A stretch of DNA of 37,437 bases, from NCBI GenBank assembly GCA_944381125.1, contig CALWKB010000018.1:1-37437 (forward strand). Direction: 5' to 3'. Position 1 is the stretch's first letter; the number at the start of each line of letters is the position of its first letter. The stretch comes from an uncultured Mediterraneibacter sp. (lineage in GTDB: Bacteria > Bacillota > Clostridia > Lachnospirales > Lachnospiraceae). Positions 1 through 8,082 of the stretch are shown here, in pieces. The position numbers were made by a program, and so were the translations under genes. The notes beneath the pieces were generated by a model. The model was not told the DNA's origin. It saw only the letters and a list, made by a program, of their open reading frames with translations, and searched no databases.

Positions 1-902
1 CAGTTATTGCTGGCTGCGCCGTCAGTGCCGATTGCCAGCGGGATATTTTCATCCAGATATCTTTTTACCGGTGCGATCCCGCTTGCCAGCTTCAGATTTG
101 AAGCCGGATTGGTAACCACGTAAAGCCCGCGTTTCTTAATAATATCAAAATCTTCCTCATCCATATGCACACCGTGGAAAAGGCCCCCGCCATAACGGAA
201 AAGGCCAAGGGAATCCATGTATGCCACCGGAGTCATGCCTGTCCTTTTTCTGCAGTCTTCAACCTCTTTTCTCGTCTCTGAGCAGTGCACATACACAGGA
301 ATCTGATATTTTTCGGAAAGCGCCGCCAGCCCTTCCATCAGTTCCCTGCCGGTTGTGTATTCCGCATGGAATCCAAGCTGATAGGAAATCAGTCTGTCTT
401 CATCCTGATTGTAAGTATGATAATCCGCTTCCACCTGCTCAAGTGTTCCTCCGAAATTGTTAATGCTTTCGCAGAATACGTTGCGGAATCCGCACTCCCG
501 CATTGCCCGGGCTCCGTCGGGGCGGAACATATACATATCAAATACAGATGTAATGCCGCTGGTCAGATATTCCATAACCGCCAGCTTTGTCTGCCAGTAA
601 ACGTCTTCTCCTGTCAGTTTTGCCTCAGCCGGAAAAACACGGTTGTTGAGCCACTCATCCAGCTTCATGTCATCCGCGTGGGATCTGAGAAACGTCATCG
701 CGGAATGCGTGTGCGCATTTTTGAATCCCGGCATAATCAGATTGCGCCGCGCGTCAATCTGCTCGTCCCATATCGTGTCTCCCCGGTCTTTTTCCGGTCC
801 CGCATAAGTGATCGTATCTCCGTCAATATGGATCTCTCCGTCAAAAACAGGCCGGTCCGCCTCCATTGTCAGTATTCTCGCGTTATAAATCCTTGTCTTC
901 AT
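1..902 (-). CDS. mtaD: Amidohydrolase, MTA/SAH deaminase family (3' end beyond window)
   Basis: The reading frame stays open from an ATG at 902-900 to the left window edge, giving about 300 residues of a protein usually near 430. It is a metal-dependent deaminase of the amidohydrolase superfamily; relatives deaminate 5'-methylthioadenosine or S-adenosylhomocysteine in the cytoplasm. Visible metal ligands are the HxH pair (H64, H66, in NAHTHSAM), a VHCSE histidine, an FHGVHM histidine and the aspartate of GTDGAASNN just before the edge. It starts 14 bases after the purine nucleoside phosphorylase stop, with an AAAGGAC ribosome site, so the two are almost surely co-transcribed and act together in purine salvage. 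Exact substrate cannot be decided from motifs; guanine or other adenosine-derivative deaminases of the same family are alternatives. Confidence 0.82.
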   Translation of the reverse strand, partial: MKTRIYNARILTMEADRPVFDGEIHIDGDTITYAGPEKDRGDTIWDEQIDARRNLIMPGFKNAHTHSAMTFLRSHADDMKLDEWLNNRVFPAEAKLTGEDVYWQTKLAVMEYLTSGITSVFDMYMFRPDGARAMRECGFRNVFCESINNFGGTLEQVEADYHTYNQDEDRLISYQLGFHAEYTTGRELMEGLAALSEKYQIPVYVHCSETRKEVEDCRKRTGMTPVAYMDSLGLFRYGGGLFHGVHMDEEDFDIIKKRGLYVVTNPASNLKLASGIAPVKRYLDENIPLAIGTDGAASNN

Positions 903-916
903 CCGTATGTCCTTTC

Positions 917-1738
917 CTACATCTTCTCAATTATCTTCGTGACAAGCCTCTGAAAATCTCCCGAACGCCTGTCCGCCACAGCCTGGACATCCAGATGGCT
1001 CAGCTCTTCTTCCGAAAGGCCGCTTGCCATATTTGAAATGCACGAAATACCGCAGACCCGGATTCCTGCGTGCCGCGCCGCCATAGCTTCGCACGCGGTG
1101 CTCATCCCCACGGCGTCGGCCCCCAGGGCCGCGTACATACGGATCTCCGCAGGACTTTCAAAATTCGGTCCCGTCGTCTGCAGATAGATTCCCTCCTGAA
1201 TGTCAATCTGTTCTTCCTTCGCGGTTTTCCGGATCAGCTCCATCAGTTCCGGATCATAGATATGCGTCATATCCGGGAATCTCTCTCCCAGCTCTGATAC
1301 GTTTTCTCCGATCAGCGGAGAGGGAACGAAACTGGAGATCTGATCTGTAATCATCATAAAGTCTCCCACCTGAAAACCTTTCCTGATACCGCCTGACGCA
1401 TTTGTCAGAAATAAAATCTCAATGCCCATTCGCTTCATCAGGCGGGTGGGAAGGACCACATCATGCATTGAATATCCTTCATAATAATGAACTCTTCCCT
1501 TCATGACAACGGCAGGGACGTCTCCTATATATCCGAGAAGGAACCTGCCGTCGTGTCCCTGCACGGTAGACACGGGGAATCCCGGAATATCACCGTAGGG
1601 AATCTCCTTTTCCACTTTCATGTTTTCCGCATATCCTCCCAGCCCGGAACCGAGGATAAGTCCCACTCTGGGCACAAAATCAGTCACTGACCGATAATAT
1701 TCATAACATGTTTCCAGTTTATCATACAGTATGCTCAT
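917..1738 (-). CDS. punA: Purine nucleoside phosphorylase (trimeric, inosine/guanosine type)
   Basis: This enzyme splits purine (deoxy)nucleosides with phosphate to free base plus (deoxy)ribose-1-phosphate. The 273-residue product has the phosphate loop GSGLGG (30-35), RVHYYEGY (82-89), the TNASGG turn (112-117) and the family signature GPNFESPAEIR (190-200) followed by GADAVGMS (206-213) and SNMASG (235-240). The frame runs open upstream to 1813, but the ATG at 1738 is chosen because it follows GGAGGC at a normal distance, matches the usual family N terminus and lies just downstream of a good promoter. The next gene is an adenosine-type deaminase, giving a two-gene purine salvage unit. Family assignment is firm; the methylthioinosine or methylthioadenosine preference of some relatives cannot be excluded. 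Confidence 0.93.
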   Translation of the reverse strand: MSILYDKLETCYEYYRSVTDFVPRVGLILGSGLGGYAENMKVEKEIPYGDIPGFPVSTVQGHDGRFLLGYIGDVPAVVMKGRVHYYEGYSMHDVVLPTRLMKRMGIEILFLTNASGGIRKGFQVGDFMMITDQISSFVPSPLIGENVSELGERFPDMTHIYDPELMELIRKTAKEEQIDIQEGIYLQTTGPNFESPAEIRMYAALGADAVGMSTACEAMAARHAGIRVCGISCISNMASGLSEEELSHLDVQAVADRRSGDFQRLVTKIIEKM

Positions 1739-1768
1739 TCTTCTGCCTCCATTAAACTCTTTCCTAGT

Positions 1769-1797
1769 ATTATAATATCCCGGTTGTCCCGGTTCAA
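1769..1797 (-). promoter_or_regulatory. SigmaA promoter of punA
   Basis: On the minus strand TTGAAC (1797-1792) and a perfect TATAAT (1774-1769) are separated by 17 bases. The predicted start near 1762 leaves a leader of about 24 bases before the ATG at 1738, which supports that start over the longer open frame. Confidence 0.75.
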
Positions 1798-1826
1798 GCT
1801 TTACTTTTCTCATTTGCTCTTTTCAT

Positions 1827-1863
1827 TTCGGATTTGCGGACACAGATATGCCGCAAATCCGAA
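1827..1863 (-). repeat. Perfect 13-bp inverted repeat between spoIVA and punA
   Basis: TTCGGATTTGCGG (1827-1839) is repeated in inverse at 1851-1863 around an 11-base loop. It begins 9 bases after the spoIVA stop in transcript order. There is no U-run after the stem on either strand, so it is not a textbook intrinsic terminator. It may act as an mRNA 3'-end stabiliser or a weak terminator. The loop also contains CTGTG (minus strand), complementary to CACAG just 5' of the stem. Confidence 0.7.
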
Positions 1864-1871
1864 TTCTGTGC

Positions 1872-3347
1872 TCAGATGATGATGCAGACCATTCCTCCGT
1901 TGGAATCATTTACAATCTTCTGCATGGAATCCTGGAGTTTTGCCTGGCTTTCGTCATTTATCATCGTCAGTTTATTTTTCATTCCGTCCATAACAAGCTC
2001 TTCCACGGATTTTCCAAATATATTGGTTGCCCATACGCCCTCCGGAGCCGCGCTTTCTTTTTTAATGTACTCGACAAGGTCCTGCGCCTGCTGCTCGTTC
2101 CCGACAATCGGCGCGATCTCCGTCTCTATATTCGCGCGGATCATGTGTATCGAAGGCGCCACGGAACGGATCCTGACTCCGAACTTGCTGCCCTGTTTAA
2201 TTATTTCCGGCTCATCCAGCCTGACATCTTCGCGCGACGGGCTTACAACTCCGTATCCTTTCATTTTTACATCCGCGAACGCTCCTTTGATCCGGCTGAA
2301 TTCCTGTTTTATCCCGGAGAGTTCCTTCATTGTACGTATCAGTTCATATTCCCCGCTGATCTGCGTCCCGGTCAGTTCGCTGAGCACCTCATAATAGTAT
2401 TTCTGGTCAAAAGTAATCCTTATCCTTACTACGCCGGTATCCATCTCGACTTTAGTCACGGCAATCTGGTCTATGTACGGGCTTTCCGTCTTAAGAACAG
2501 TTCCGGATACCGCGCTTCGGATATCGCTCATCCCGTCCATAATGGTTTTTACATCTGACAGAAGATCCTGCCTGATCCTGTGCTCCGCTGAAAGCATCTC
2601 CACCCATCCGGGTATATAAAATTCCGCTTCCGTAACAGGAAATTCATAGAGTATCTTCCGCATGATCTCATGAATATCCCCGGTCTTAAGCTGTTCACAG
2701 TTTACCGGGACAACACGGGCGCCGTATTTTTCGCTCAGCTCTTCCGAAAGCGCTTTTGCTTCGTCAGAATACGGTTTCCTGCAGTTCAGAAGGATAAGGA
2801 ACGGTTTTCCTATCGACTGAAGTTCTTTTACCGTCTTCTCCTCCGCCTGGACATAATTTTCCCTTGGCAGCTCTGTTACGCTTCCGTCTGTCGTCACGAC
2901 AAATCCGATTGTGGCGTGGTCGTGAATTACTTTGCGCGTTCCGATCTCCGCGGCCTTCGTAAAAGGAATCTCATATTCAAACCAGGGCGTCTTTACCTGG
3001 CGCTCGGCGTCATTTTCAATATGGCCGGAAGCTCCCTCTACCATATATCCCACACAGTCGATCAGTCTTATTTTTGCCTCCACATCTTCCGACAGCCGGA
3101 CCAGGGCCGCTTCTTTGGGCACAAATTTCGGTTCGGTTGTCATAATTGTCGTCCCTGACGCCGACTGGGGAAGTTCATCCTGAGTTCTTTCTCTGGCATG
3201 CTCATCCGTCATATTCGGCAGCACCAGAAGATCCATAAACCTTTTAATAAATGTTGACTTGCCTGTCCGCACCGGACCCACGACGCCGATATAGATTTCT
3301 CCTCCGGTCCGGGCTTTTATATCACTGTATACCTGAAATGAATCCAT
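1872..3347 (-). CDS. spoIVA: Stage IV sporulation protein A, spore coat morphogenetic ATPase
   Basis: SpoIVA is the ATP-driven, self-polymerising protein that forms the basement layer of the coat on the forespore surface and is made in the mother cell. The 492-residue product equals the length of the Bacillus subtilis protein. It shows a Walker A loop, GPVRTGKST (24-32), a switch/Walker B stretch around RLIDCVGYM, and the conserved hydrophobic C terminus ending in MVCIII that anchors it to the coat. The ATG at 3347 is preferred over the upstream in-frame ATG at 3392 because AGGGGG lies 8 bases before it and because the upstream residues overlap the promoter. It is the last gene of the der-plsY-gpsA-spoIVA block, an order also seen in Bacillus, but has its own sigma-E-like promoter. 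It marks the host as an endospore former, or a recent descendant of one. Confidence 0.96.
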   Translation of the reverse strand: MDSFQVYSDIKARTGGEIYIGVVGPVRTGKSTFIKRFMDLLVLPNMTDEHARERTQDELPQSASGTTIMTTEPKFVPKEAALVRLSEDVEAKIRLIDCVGYMVEGASGHIENDAERQVKTPWFEYEIPFTKAAEIGTRKVIHDHATIGFVVTTDGSVTELPRENYVQAEEKTVKELQSIGKPFLILLNCRKPYSDEAKALSEELSEKYGARVVPVNCEQLKTGDIHEIMRKILYEFPVTEAEFYIPGWVEMLSAEHRIRQDLLSDVKTIMDGMSDIRSAVSGTVLKTESPYIDQIAVTKVEMDTGVVRIRITFDQKYYYEVLSELTGTQISGEYELIRTMKELSGIKQEFSRIKGAFADVKMKGYGVVSPSREDVRLDEPEIIKQGSKFGVRIRSVAPSIHMIRANIETEIAPIVGNEQQAQDLVEYIKKESAAPEGVWATNIFGKSVEELVMDGMKNKLTMINDESQAKLQDSMQKIVNDSNGGMVCIII

Positions 3348-3375
3348 AAAAATACCCCCTTGTTCTGCTGATACA

Positions 3376-3404
3376 AGTGTATGCAGCCTCACATGGGGGT
3401 ATGA
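3376..3404 (-). promoter_or_regulatory. SigmaE-like mother-cell promoter of spoIVA
   Basis: The minus strand reads TCATACC (3404-3398), 14 bases, then CATACACT (3383-3376), close to the known sigma-E pattern (TCATATT, about 14 bases, CATACAAT). It sits 29 bases before the chosen spoIVA start. spoIVA is a sigma-E gene in B. subtilis, so site and gene agree. Confidence 0.72.
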
Positions 3405-3436
3405 CTGTATTCTTATATGCCCTGTACCGCCAAAGG

Positions 3437-4450
3437 TCAGTTATCCCACTGAAGGGCGCGGTTTTCACTCTTTGACTCTCTCTGCATCAGATCGTCCACA
3501 GCCTCTGCAGGATCTTTGTTTTCAAAAAGCACAAGGTTTACTTCTTCGACAATCGGCATGGACACCTGGTATTTTTCAGCCAGTTTTGCGGCGGCCCTGG
3601 CGGAATATACTCCCTCCACCACCATTTTAACTTCGTCCATCGCTTCCTGTACGGTTCTGCCCTGCCCGATCAGATACCCCGCCCTGCGGTTTCGGCTGTG
3701 TACGCTGGCGCAGGTAACGATCAGATCTCCGATTCCGGTCAGACCCGTAAAACTCTCGATCCTTCCTCCCATCCTTACTCCAAGCCTTGCGATCTCCGCG
3801 ATGCCGCGGGTAATCAGGGCGGCCTTTGTATTATCGCCGTATCCGAGTCCGTCCGCGATCCCGGCCGCCAGCGCGATCACGTTTTTCAGGGAGCCGCCCA
3901 GCTCAATGCCGAGAATATCCGGGCTTGTATATACCCTGAATACTTTACTGATAAACATGGACTGCAGGTATTCCGCGGTCTTCCTTGTCTTTGCGCCGAT
4001 TACGCAGGTCGTCGGAAGCCGTCTTCCCACTTCTTCCGCATGGCTGGGCCCGGAAAGCACCGCTACATCCGCCTGGGGAATTTCCTGGCTGATCTGCTGA
4101 GACAGAGTCATCAGCGTAGCTTCCTCAATTCCTTTTGCCACATCAACAATGATCTGTCCGTCCGCCACATAGGGACGCATCTTTGCCGCTGTCGAGCGGG
4201 TGAACGGCGAAGGAACCGCAAGCACAAGAAAATCTTTTCCCTTTATCGCTTCCTCCAGATTATTTGTGACGACCAGCTGATCCGGAAGTTTTACTCCCGG
4301 CAGTTTTGTCTCATGCTCTCTCTTTTCATTGAGCATTTTTACTTCATTTTCATCAATGGACCAGGTCGTGACCTGATGTCCGTTGTCGCAGAGAAGAACC
4401 GACAGCGCGGTTCCCCAGCTTCCTGCTCCCAGTACACCTGCATTTGCCAT
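3437..4450 (-). CDS. gpsA: Glycerol-3-phosphate dehydrogenase [NAD(P)+]
   Basis: GpsA reduces dihydroxyacetone phosphate to sn-glycerol-3-phosphate, the backbone of phospholipids. The 337-residue cytosolic enzyme has the N-terminal nucleotide loop GAGSWGTA (8-15), the conserved lysine K106 in VAKGIE, the SGPSHAEE segment (133-140) and the catalytic lysine K189 in GGSLKNV. Length is typical. It starts 6 bases after the plsY stop, and plsY uses its product as acceptor, so the two form one phospholipid step pair. No separate promoter is visible; it is probably expressed from upstream with der. Its stop lies 90 bases before spoIVA with no terminator hairpin between. Confidence 0.97.
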   Translation of the reverse strand: MANAGVLGAGSWGTALSVLLCDNGHQVTTWSIDENEVKMLNEKREHETKLPGVKLPDQLVVTNNLEEAIKGKDFLVLAVPSPFTRSTAAKMRPYVADGQIIVDVAKGIEEATLMTLSQQISQEIPQADVAVLSGPSHAEEVGRRLPTTCVIGAKTRKTAEYLQSMFISKVFRVYTSPDILGIELGGSLKNVIALAAGIADGLGYGDNTKAALITRGIAEIARLGVRMGGRIESFTGLTGIGDLIVTCASVHSRNRRAGYLIGQGRTVQEAMDEVKMVVEGVYSARAAAKLAEKYQVSMPIVEEVNLVLFENKDPAEAVDDLMQRESKSENRALQWDN

Positions 4451-4456
4451 AACTGT

Positions 4457-5113
4457 TTACTCCTTTTTCTTTACTCCGAATTTATTTTCCGTCCCCTTCA
4501 GAAGACGCCCGATGTTTGCCCTGTGACGGTACCAGGCGAGTGCTGTCAGAAGAAACAGAATTACATAAAGTTCATACCGGTACGCGGCTTCCATATCCAG
4601 CCACCCGGACTGTCCGATCACGATCATTTCGATAAAGAAAACCGTATATGCCGCCAGAGAGCCAACGGATATGTATCTTGTAACGATAACAGGCACGAGG
4701 AAACATGCCAGAGTAACCGGAATAAGCAGAAGGCTCAACGGCAGATGCCAGAAACTGTTCACTACGACAAGACCGGCCATAACCGCGATTCCCTTTCCGC
4801 CTTTGAATCCCATGTAAAACGGGAAATTATGTCCCAGCGTCACCCCGGCTCCCGCGTACATCGCAAGAAGCGGCCGGCAGTCGCTTCCGCGGTACATACA
4901 GTACACAATCAGGAACGCGGCCGCGCATTTGATTACATCGCCCGCAAATGTCAGAAGCCCGGCTTTCCATCCGAGAACTCTGAGCGCGTTGGTCGTGCCC
5001 GCGTTTCCGCTTCCTTTTTTTCTGATATCAACATGGCTCATTTTTCCGACCAGATAACCGGTCTGAAAAAGACCGCACACATACCCGACCGCAAGACAGA
5101 TCAATCGTTCCAT
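4457..5113 (-). CDS. plsY: Acyl-phosphate:glycerol-3-phosphate acyltransferase
   Basis: PlsY is the integral membrane enzyme that moves the acyl group of acyl-phosphate (made by PlsX) to position 1 of glycerol-3-phosphate. The 218-residue, multi-spanning protein shows all three cytoplasmic family motifs: GSGNAGTTNALR (34-45), GHNFPFYMGFKGGKG (94-108) and TRYISVGS (145-152). An AAGGA ribosome site precedes the ATG. It starts 6 bases after the der stop and is followed 6 bases on by gpsA. Its partner PlsX is encoded at 16124-17149 in a separate operon, so the two steps of phosphatidate synthesis are not co-transcribed here. Confidence 0.96.
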   Translation of the reverse strand: MERLICLAVGYVCGLFQTGYLVGKMSHVDIRKKGSGNAGTTNALRVLGWKAGLLTFAGDVIKCAAAFLIVYCMYRGSDCRPLLAMYAGAGVTLGHNFPFYMGFKGGKGIAVMAGLVVVNSFWHLPLSLLLIPVTLACFLVPVIVTRYISVGSLAAYTVFFIEMIVIGQSGWLDMEAAYRYELYVILFLLTALAWYRHRANIGRLLKGTENKFGVKKKE

Positions 5114-5119
5114 AATCCT

Positions 5120-6448
5120 TTACCGCTCCTTTTCCTTTCTCTCCCTGATGATGAACCGAAGCGGAGTTCCGCGGAATCCAAACGCTTCCCGGATCTTGTT
5201 TTCCAGATACCTTGTATAGGAAAAGTGCATCAGTTCTTTATCATTCACAAAAATAACAAACGTCGGAGGCTTAACGGACACCTGAGTAATGTAGTAAAGC
5301 TTCAGTCTCTTGCCCTTATCTGACGGAGGCTGCTGCATGGCGACCGCTTCTGTCATTATTTCATTGAGCACTCCGGTAGCGATTCTGAGCGTCTGGTTCG
5401 CGATGACCATATCGATCATATCATACAGACGGTTCAGCCTCTGTCCTGTAACCGCGGATACATACATTATTTCCGCATACGGCATATAGGAAATAATCTG
5501 CCTTATTCTGCTCTCGTATTCCCGCATAGTCCGGTCGTTCTTTTCAATGGCGTCCCATTTATTGACAACAATAATAACGCCTTTGCCTCTTTCATGGGCG
5601 ATCCCCGCGATCTTCGCGTCCTGTTCGGTGACGCCTTCCACGGCATCAATCACCATAAGCACAACGTCGGCCCGCTCCACTGCGGTTACCGTACGGATAA
5701 TACTGTACCTCTCCAGTTCTTCCTTTATTTTGCTTTTTCTGCGCAGACCCGCTGTGTCAATAAAGATATATTCTTTTCCGTCATGCTCGACAGCGGTGTC
5801 AATCGCGTCTCTCGTCGTTCCGGCCACGTCGGAAACGATCACTCTGTTTTCGCCGAGAAGACGGTTTACAATTGATGATTTTCCCACGTTCGGCTTTCCG
5901 ACGATCGCGACACGCGGGCGGTCATCGTCTTCCTCCGCGGATTCATGATCCGGGAAATGCATCATCACCTGGTCAAGCAGGTCGCCGATTCCAAGCCTGG
6001 AAGCCGCGGACACGGGAACCGGATCGCCGATTCCCAGATTATAGAATTCATATACATCCGGCATGTATTTCTCAAAATTGTCCACTTTGTTAACCGCCAG
6101 AATGACCGGTTTCCCGGAACGCCTGAGCATGTCGGCGACTTTTGAATCCGCGTCGACCATTCCCTGTCTTACATCCGTCAGAAACAGGATGACGTCTGCT
6201 GTTTCAATGGCGATCTGAGCCTGTTCCCGCATCTGGGAGAGGATGACGTCTTTACTGTCCGGCTCGATTCCTCCTGTATCAATCATCGTAAATTCTTTAT
6301 CCAGCCAGGTTACGTCCGCGTAAATTCTGTCTCTTGTAACCCCCGGAGTATCTTTTACGATAGAAATTTTTTCTCCTGCGAGGGCGTTGAACAGGGTGGA
6401 TTTCCCCACGTTCGGACGTCCTACAATCGCAACTACCGGTTTGCCCAT
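5120..6448 (-). CDS. der: Ribosome assembly GTPase Der (EngA)
   Basis: Der is an essential double GTPase needed for maturation of the 50S ribosomal subunit. The 442-residue protein has two tandem G domains: the first begins with GRPNVGKST (10-18) and carries DTGG and NKVD, the second begins with GKPNVGKSS near residue 185 and carries DTAG and NKWD. A C-terminal KH-like domain follows, rich in basic residues to the end. Length matches the family. The ribosome site AAAGGA precedes the ATG. It lies 79 bases downstream of the radical-SAM gene and directly before plsY, the order kept in many Clostridia. Confidence 0.97.
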   Translation of the reverse strand: MGKPVVAIVGRPNVGKSTLFNALAGEKISIVKDTPGVTRDRIYADVTWLDKEFTMIDTGGIEPDSKDVILSQMREQAQIAIETADVILFLTDVRQGMVDADSKVADMLRRSGKPVILAVNKVDNFEKYMPDVYEFYNLGIGDPVPVSAASRLGIGDLLDQVMMHFPDHESAEEDDDRPRVAIVGKPNVGKSSIVNRLLGENRVIVSDVAGTTRDAIDTAVEHDGKEYIFIDTAGLRRKSKIKEELERYSIIRTVTAVERADVVLMVIDAVEGVTEQDAKIAGIAHERGKGVIIVVNKWDAIEKNDRTMREYESRIRQIISYMPYAEIMYVSAVTGQRLNRLYDMIDMVIANQTLRIATGVLNEIMTEAVAMQQPPSDKGKRLKLYYITQVSVKPPTFVIFVNDKELMHFSYTRYLENKIREAFGFRGTPLRFIIRERKEKER

Positions 6449-6526
6449 CTGTTTTTCCTTTCTTTTTCTTTCTATTTTCTTCTGTTTTCGATTTATTGTC
6501 AGCCTGCGCCCGCGGCGGGAGTCAGG

Positions 6527-7840
6527 TCAGTTTTTCAAAATCGCGTCAATCAGATCCTGTCCGCTTGATTTTACAATATCAACCGGCACTTGTAAAGCTT
6601 CGGCCACGTCTGTGAGAGTATAATCATCCAGGAAAATCTCTTCGTCCGCTTTCATCATACTGCACGGAAGAAGCAGCCGCCTTCCCAGATTTTTCCCTTT
6701 CAGCTGCGCGATAATATCCTGTCCTGTAATCAGACCGGACACTGTAATCCTCTCTCCGAAGAAATCATTCCTTATCTCATAAACGTGAATGTCAAGCCCG
6801 GGACATCTGTCCTCGAGACGCTGCGCCATCCGGCGTATATACGGATACGCGAGCCTGCCCGTCGCGACAGAAAGTTCTTCTCTGTGCTCCGTGTCCGCAA
6901 GCTTTGCATATCCTTCCTCAAATTCATTCATCAGAAGCCGGAGCATTCCGACTCCGTTTTCCAGCTGCAGATAGCCGTCATATCTTTCCTCCTCCGGCAT
7001 TTCCTCCTCCGCCAGAAGATACCATTCGTCTCCCGCGTGGATGAAATGAAGTCCGTATTCCCGGAAAAACTTTTCCTGCCATCCGTGAATGATGTCAAGC
7101 ACTTTTTTTGCGTCTTCTTTTGTAAAAGGTTCCAGCGGAAAGAGCCCTTCCCTGTACTTTGTAAGACCTACAGGCACTACGGATACGCTTCGCAGAAGCG
7201 GGAAATAATTTCCCAGTTCCCGAATGCTCCTCTGAAGCTCTTCTCCGTCGTTGATGCCTTTGCAGAGCACAATCTGCCCGTTCATCTCTATTCCGCCCTG
7301 GTACAGAATGTCGACTTTTCTGAGCGCGTCGCCGGCAAACCGGTTGTGCAGCATCCGGCACCGCAGTTCAGGATTTGTAGTATGAAAAGATATGTTGATC
7401 GGCTCCAGACGGTAGCGCACGATCCTCTCCACATCCCTGTCGCTCATATTTGTCAGTGTAATATAATTGCCCTGAAGAAAGGACAGCCGGGAATCGTCAT
7501 CTTTAAAATACAGAGTATCACGCATTCCCGGAGGCATCTGATCTATAAAGCAGAAGATACATTTGTTCCGGCAGGAATGATACTCGTCCATCAGTCCCTG
7601 TTCGAATGTAATTCCAAGCTGCTCATCCGGATCTTTTTCGATCTCAAGCTCCCACTGTTCTCCGTCAGGCTTTTCAATCAGAAGAAGCAGTTCTTCCTCC
7701 TCCACATAGAACTGATAATCGAAAATGTCTTCTATTTCATGACCGTCCACCGACAGAAGAAGATCTCCCGGCTCTATCCCGAGCTCATCTGCGATACTTC
7801 CTGCCTCTACGGCGGCGATTCTGTGTGTATGCGTTTTCAT
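6527..7840 (-). CDS. PDZ / radical-SAM / DUF512 protein
   Basis: A protein of about 437 residues with three parts. An N-terminal PDZ-like domain (about 8-70) contains the GSIADELGIEPGDLLLS stretch. A radical-SAM core carries the iron-sulfur motif C90xxxC94xxC97 (HSCRNKCIFCFID). A C-terminal DUF512 domain follows. The family is widespread in Clostridia and Cyanobacteria as a 'putative FeS-containing oxidoreductase' with no established reaction. The frame extends to an ATG at 7882, but the predicted transcription start lies about there. I chose the ATG at 7840; an in-frame TTG at 7849, four bases after AAGGGA, is a real alternative. The gene leads the der-plsY-gpsA group. I cannot assign a substrate; the PDZ plus cluster is consistent with a maturation or modification role. 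Confidence 0.88.
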   Translation of the reverse strand: MKTHTHRIAAVEAGSIADELGIEPGDLLLSVDGHEIEDIFDYQFYVEEEELLLLIEKPDGEQWELEIEKDPDEQLGITFEQGLMDEYHSCRNKCIFCFIDQMPPGMRDTLYFKDDDSRLSFLQGNYITLTNMSDRDVERIVRYRLEPINISFHTTNPELRCRMLHNRFAGDALRKVDILYQGGIEMNGQIVLCKGINDGEELQRSIRELGNYFPLLRSVSVVPVGLTKYREGLFPLEPFTKEDAKKVLDIIHGWQEKFFREYGLHFIHAGDEWYLLAEEEMPEEERYDGYLQLENGVGMLRLLMNEFEEGYAKLADTEHREELSVATGRLAYPYIRRMAQRLEDRCPGLDIHVYEIRNDFFGERITVSGLITGQDIIAQLKGKNLGRRLLLPCSMMKADEEIFLDDYTLTDVAEALQVPVDIVKSSGQDLIDAILKN

Positions 7841-7889
7841 CTGCGTCAACTGTTCCCTTCTGTTCAAGACTCGCTTTTGCATCCTATTC

Positions 7890-7917
7890 AGTATAACATA
7901 ATTCTTATTTCACGCAA
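7890..7917 (-). promoter_or_regulatory. Possible sigmaA promoter of the DUF512/der operon
   Basis: Minus strand TTGCGT (7917-7912), 16 bases, TATACT (7895-7890). The -10 is good and the -35 only half matches. A start near 7883 would make the ATG at 7882 leaderless, favouring translation from 7849 or 7840. Confidence 0.45.
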
Positions 7918-7925
7918 AGGTATGC

Positions 7926-7954
7926 TTGAATTTCAATATAAAAAATGATATAAA
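7926..7954 (+). promoter_or_regulatory. SigmaA promoter of prs
   Basis: TTGAAT (7926-7931), 17 bases, TATAAA (7949-7954). The start would be near 7961, leaving a leader of about 120 bases before the ATG at 8083. The leader holds a small hairpin, CCGGGA (7987-7992) with TCCCGG (8002-8007), with a five-T run about 10 bases further on. I do not recognise a riboswitch in it. Confidence 0.6.
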
Positions 7955-8082
7955 TGATGTGTACTCTTCCGTTTACCGAAGATTTTCCGGGAGAGTTCCG
8001 TTCCCGGCCGGCTGCATTTTTGTGCTGTCTTTGAGCCGTGGAAAATGAAACTTATTATCTTAATTCTATACAGGAGAATATC

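Noticed and set aside
3698..5323. A 541-codon open frame on the plus strand
   Set aside because: It lies antisense across gpsA, plsY and der, has no ribosome site or recognisable domain, and is rich in Arg, His and Cys as expected of the opposite frame of real genes.
6449..6526. A terminator between the DUF512 gene and der
   Set aside because: The G+C-rich stretch can fold only with a one-base loop or many mismatches and no U-run follows, so read-through into der is assumed.
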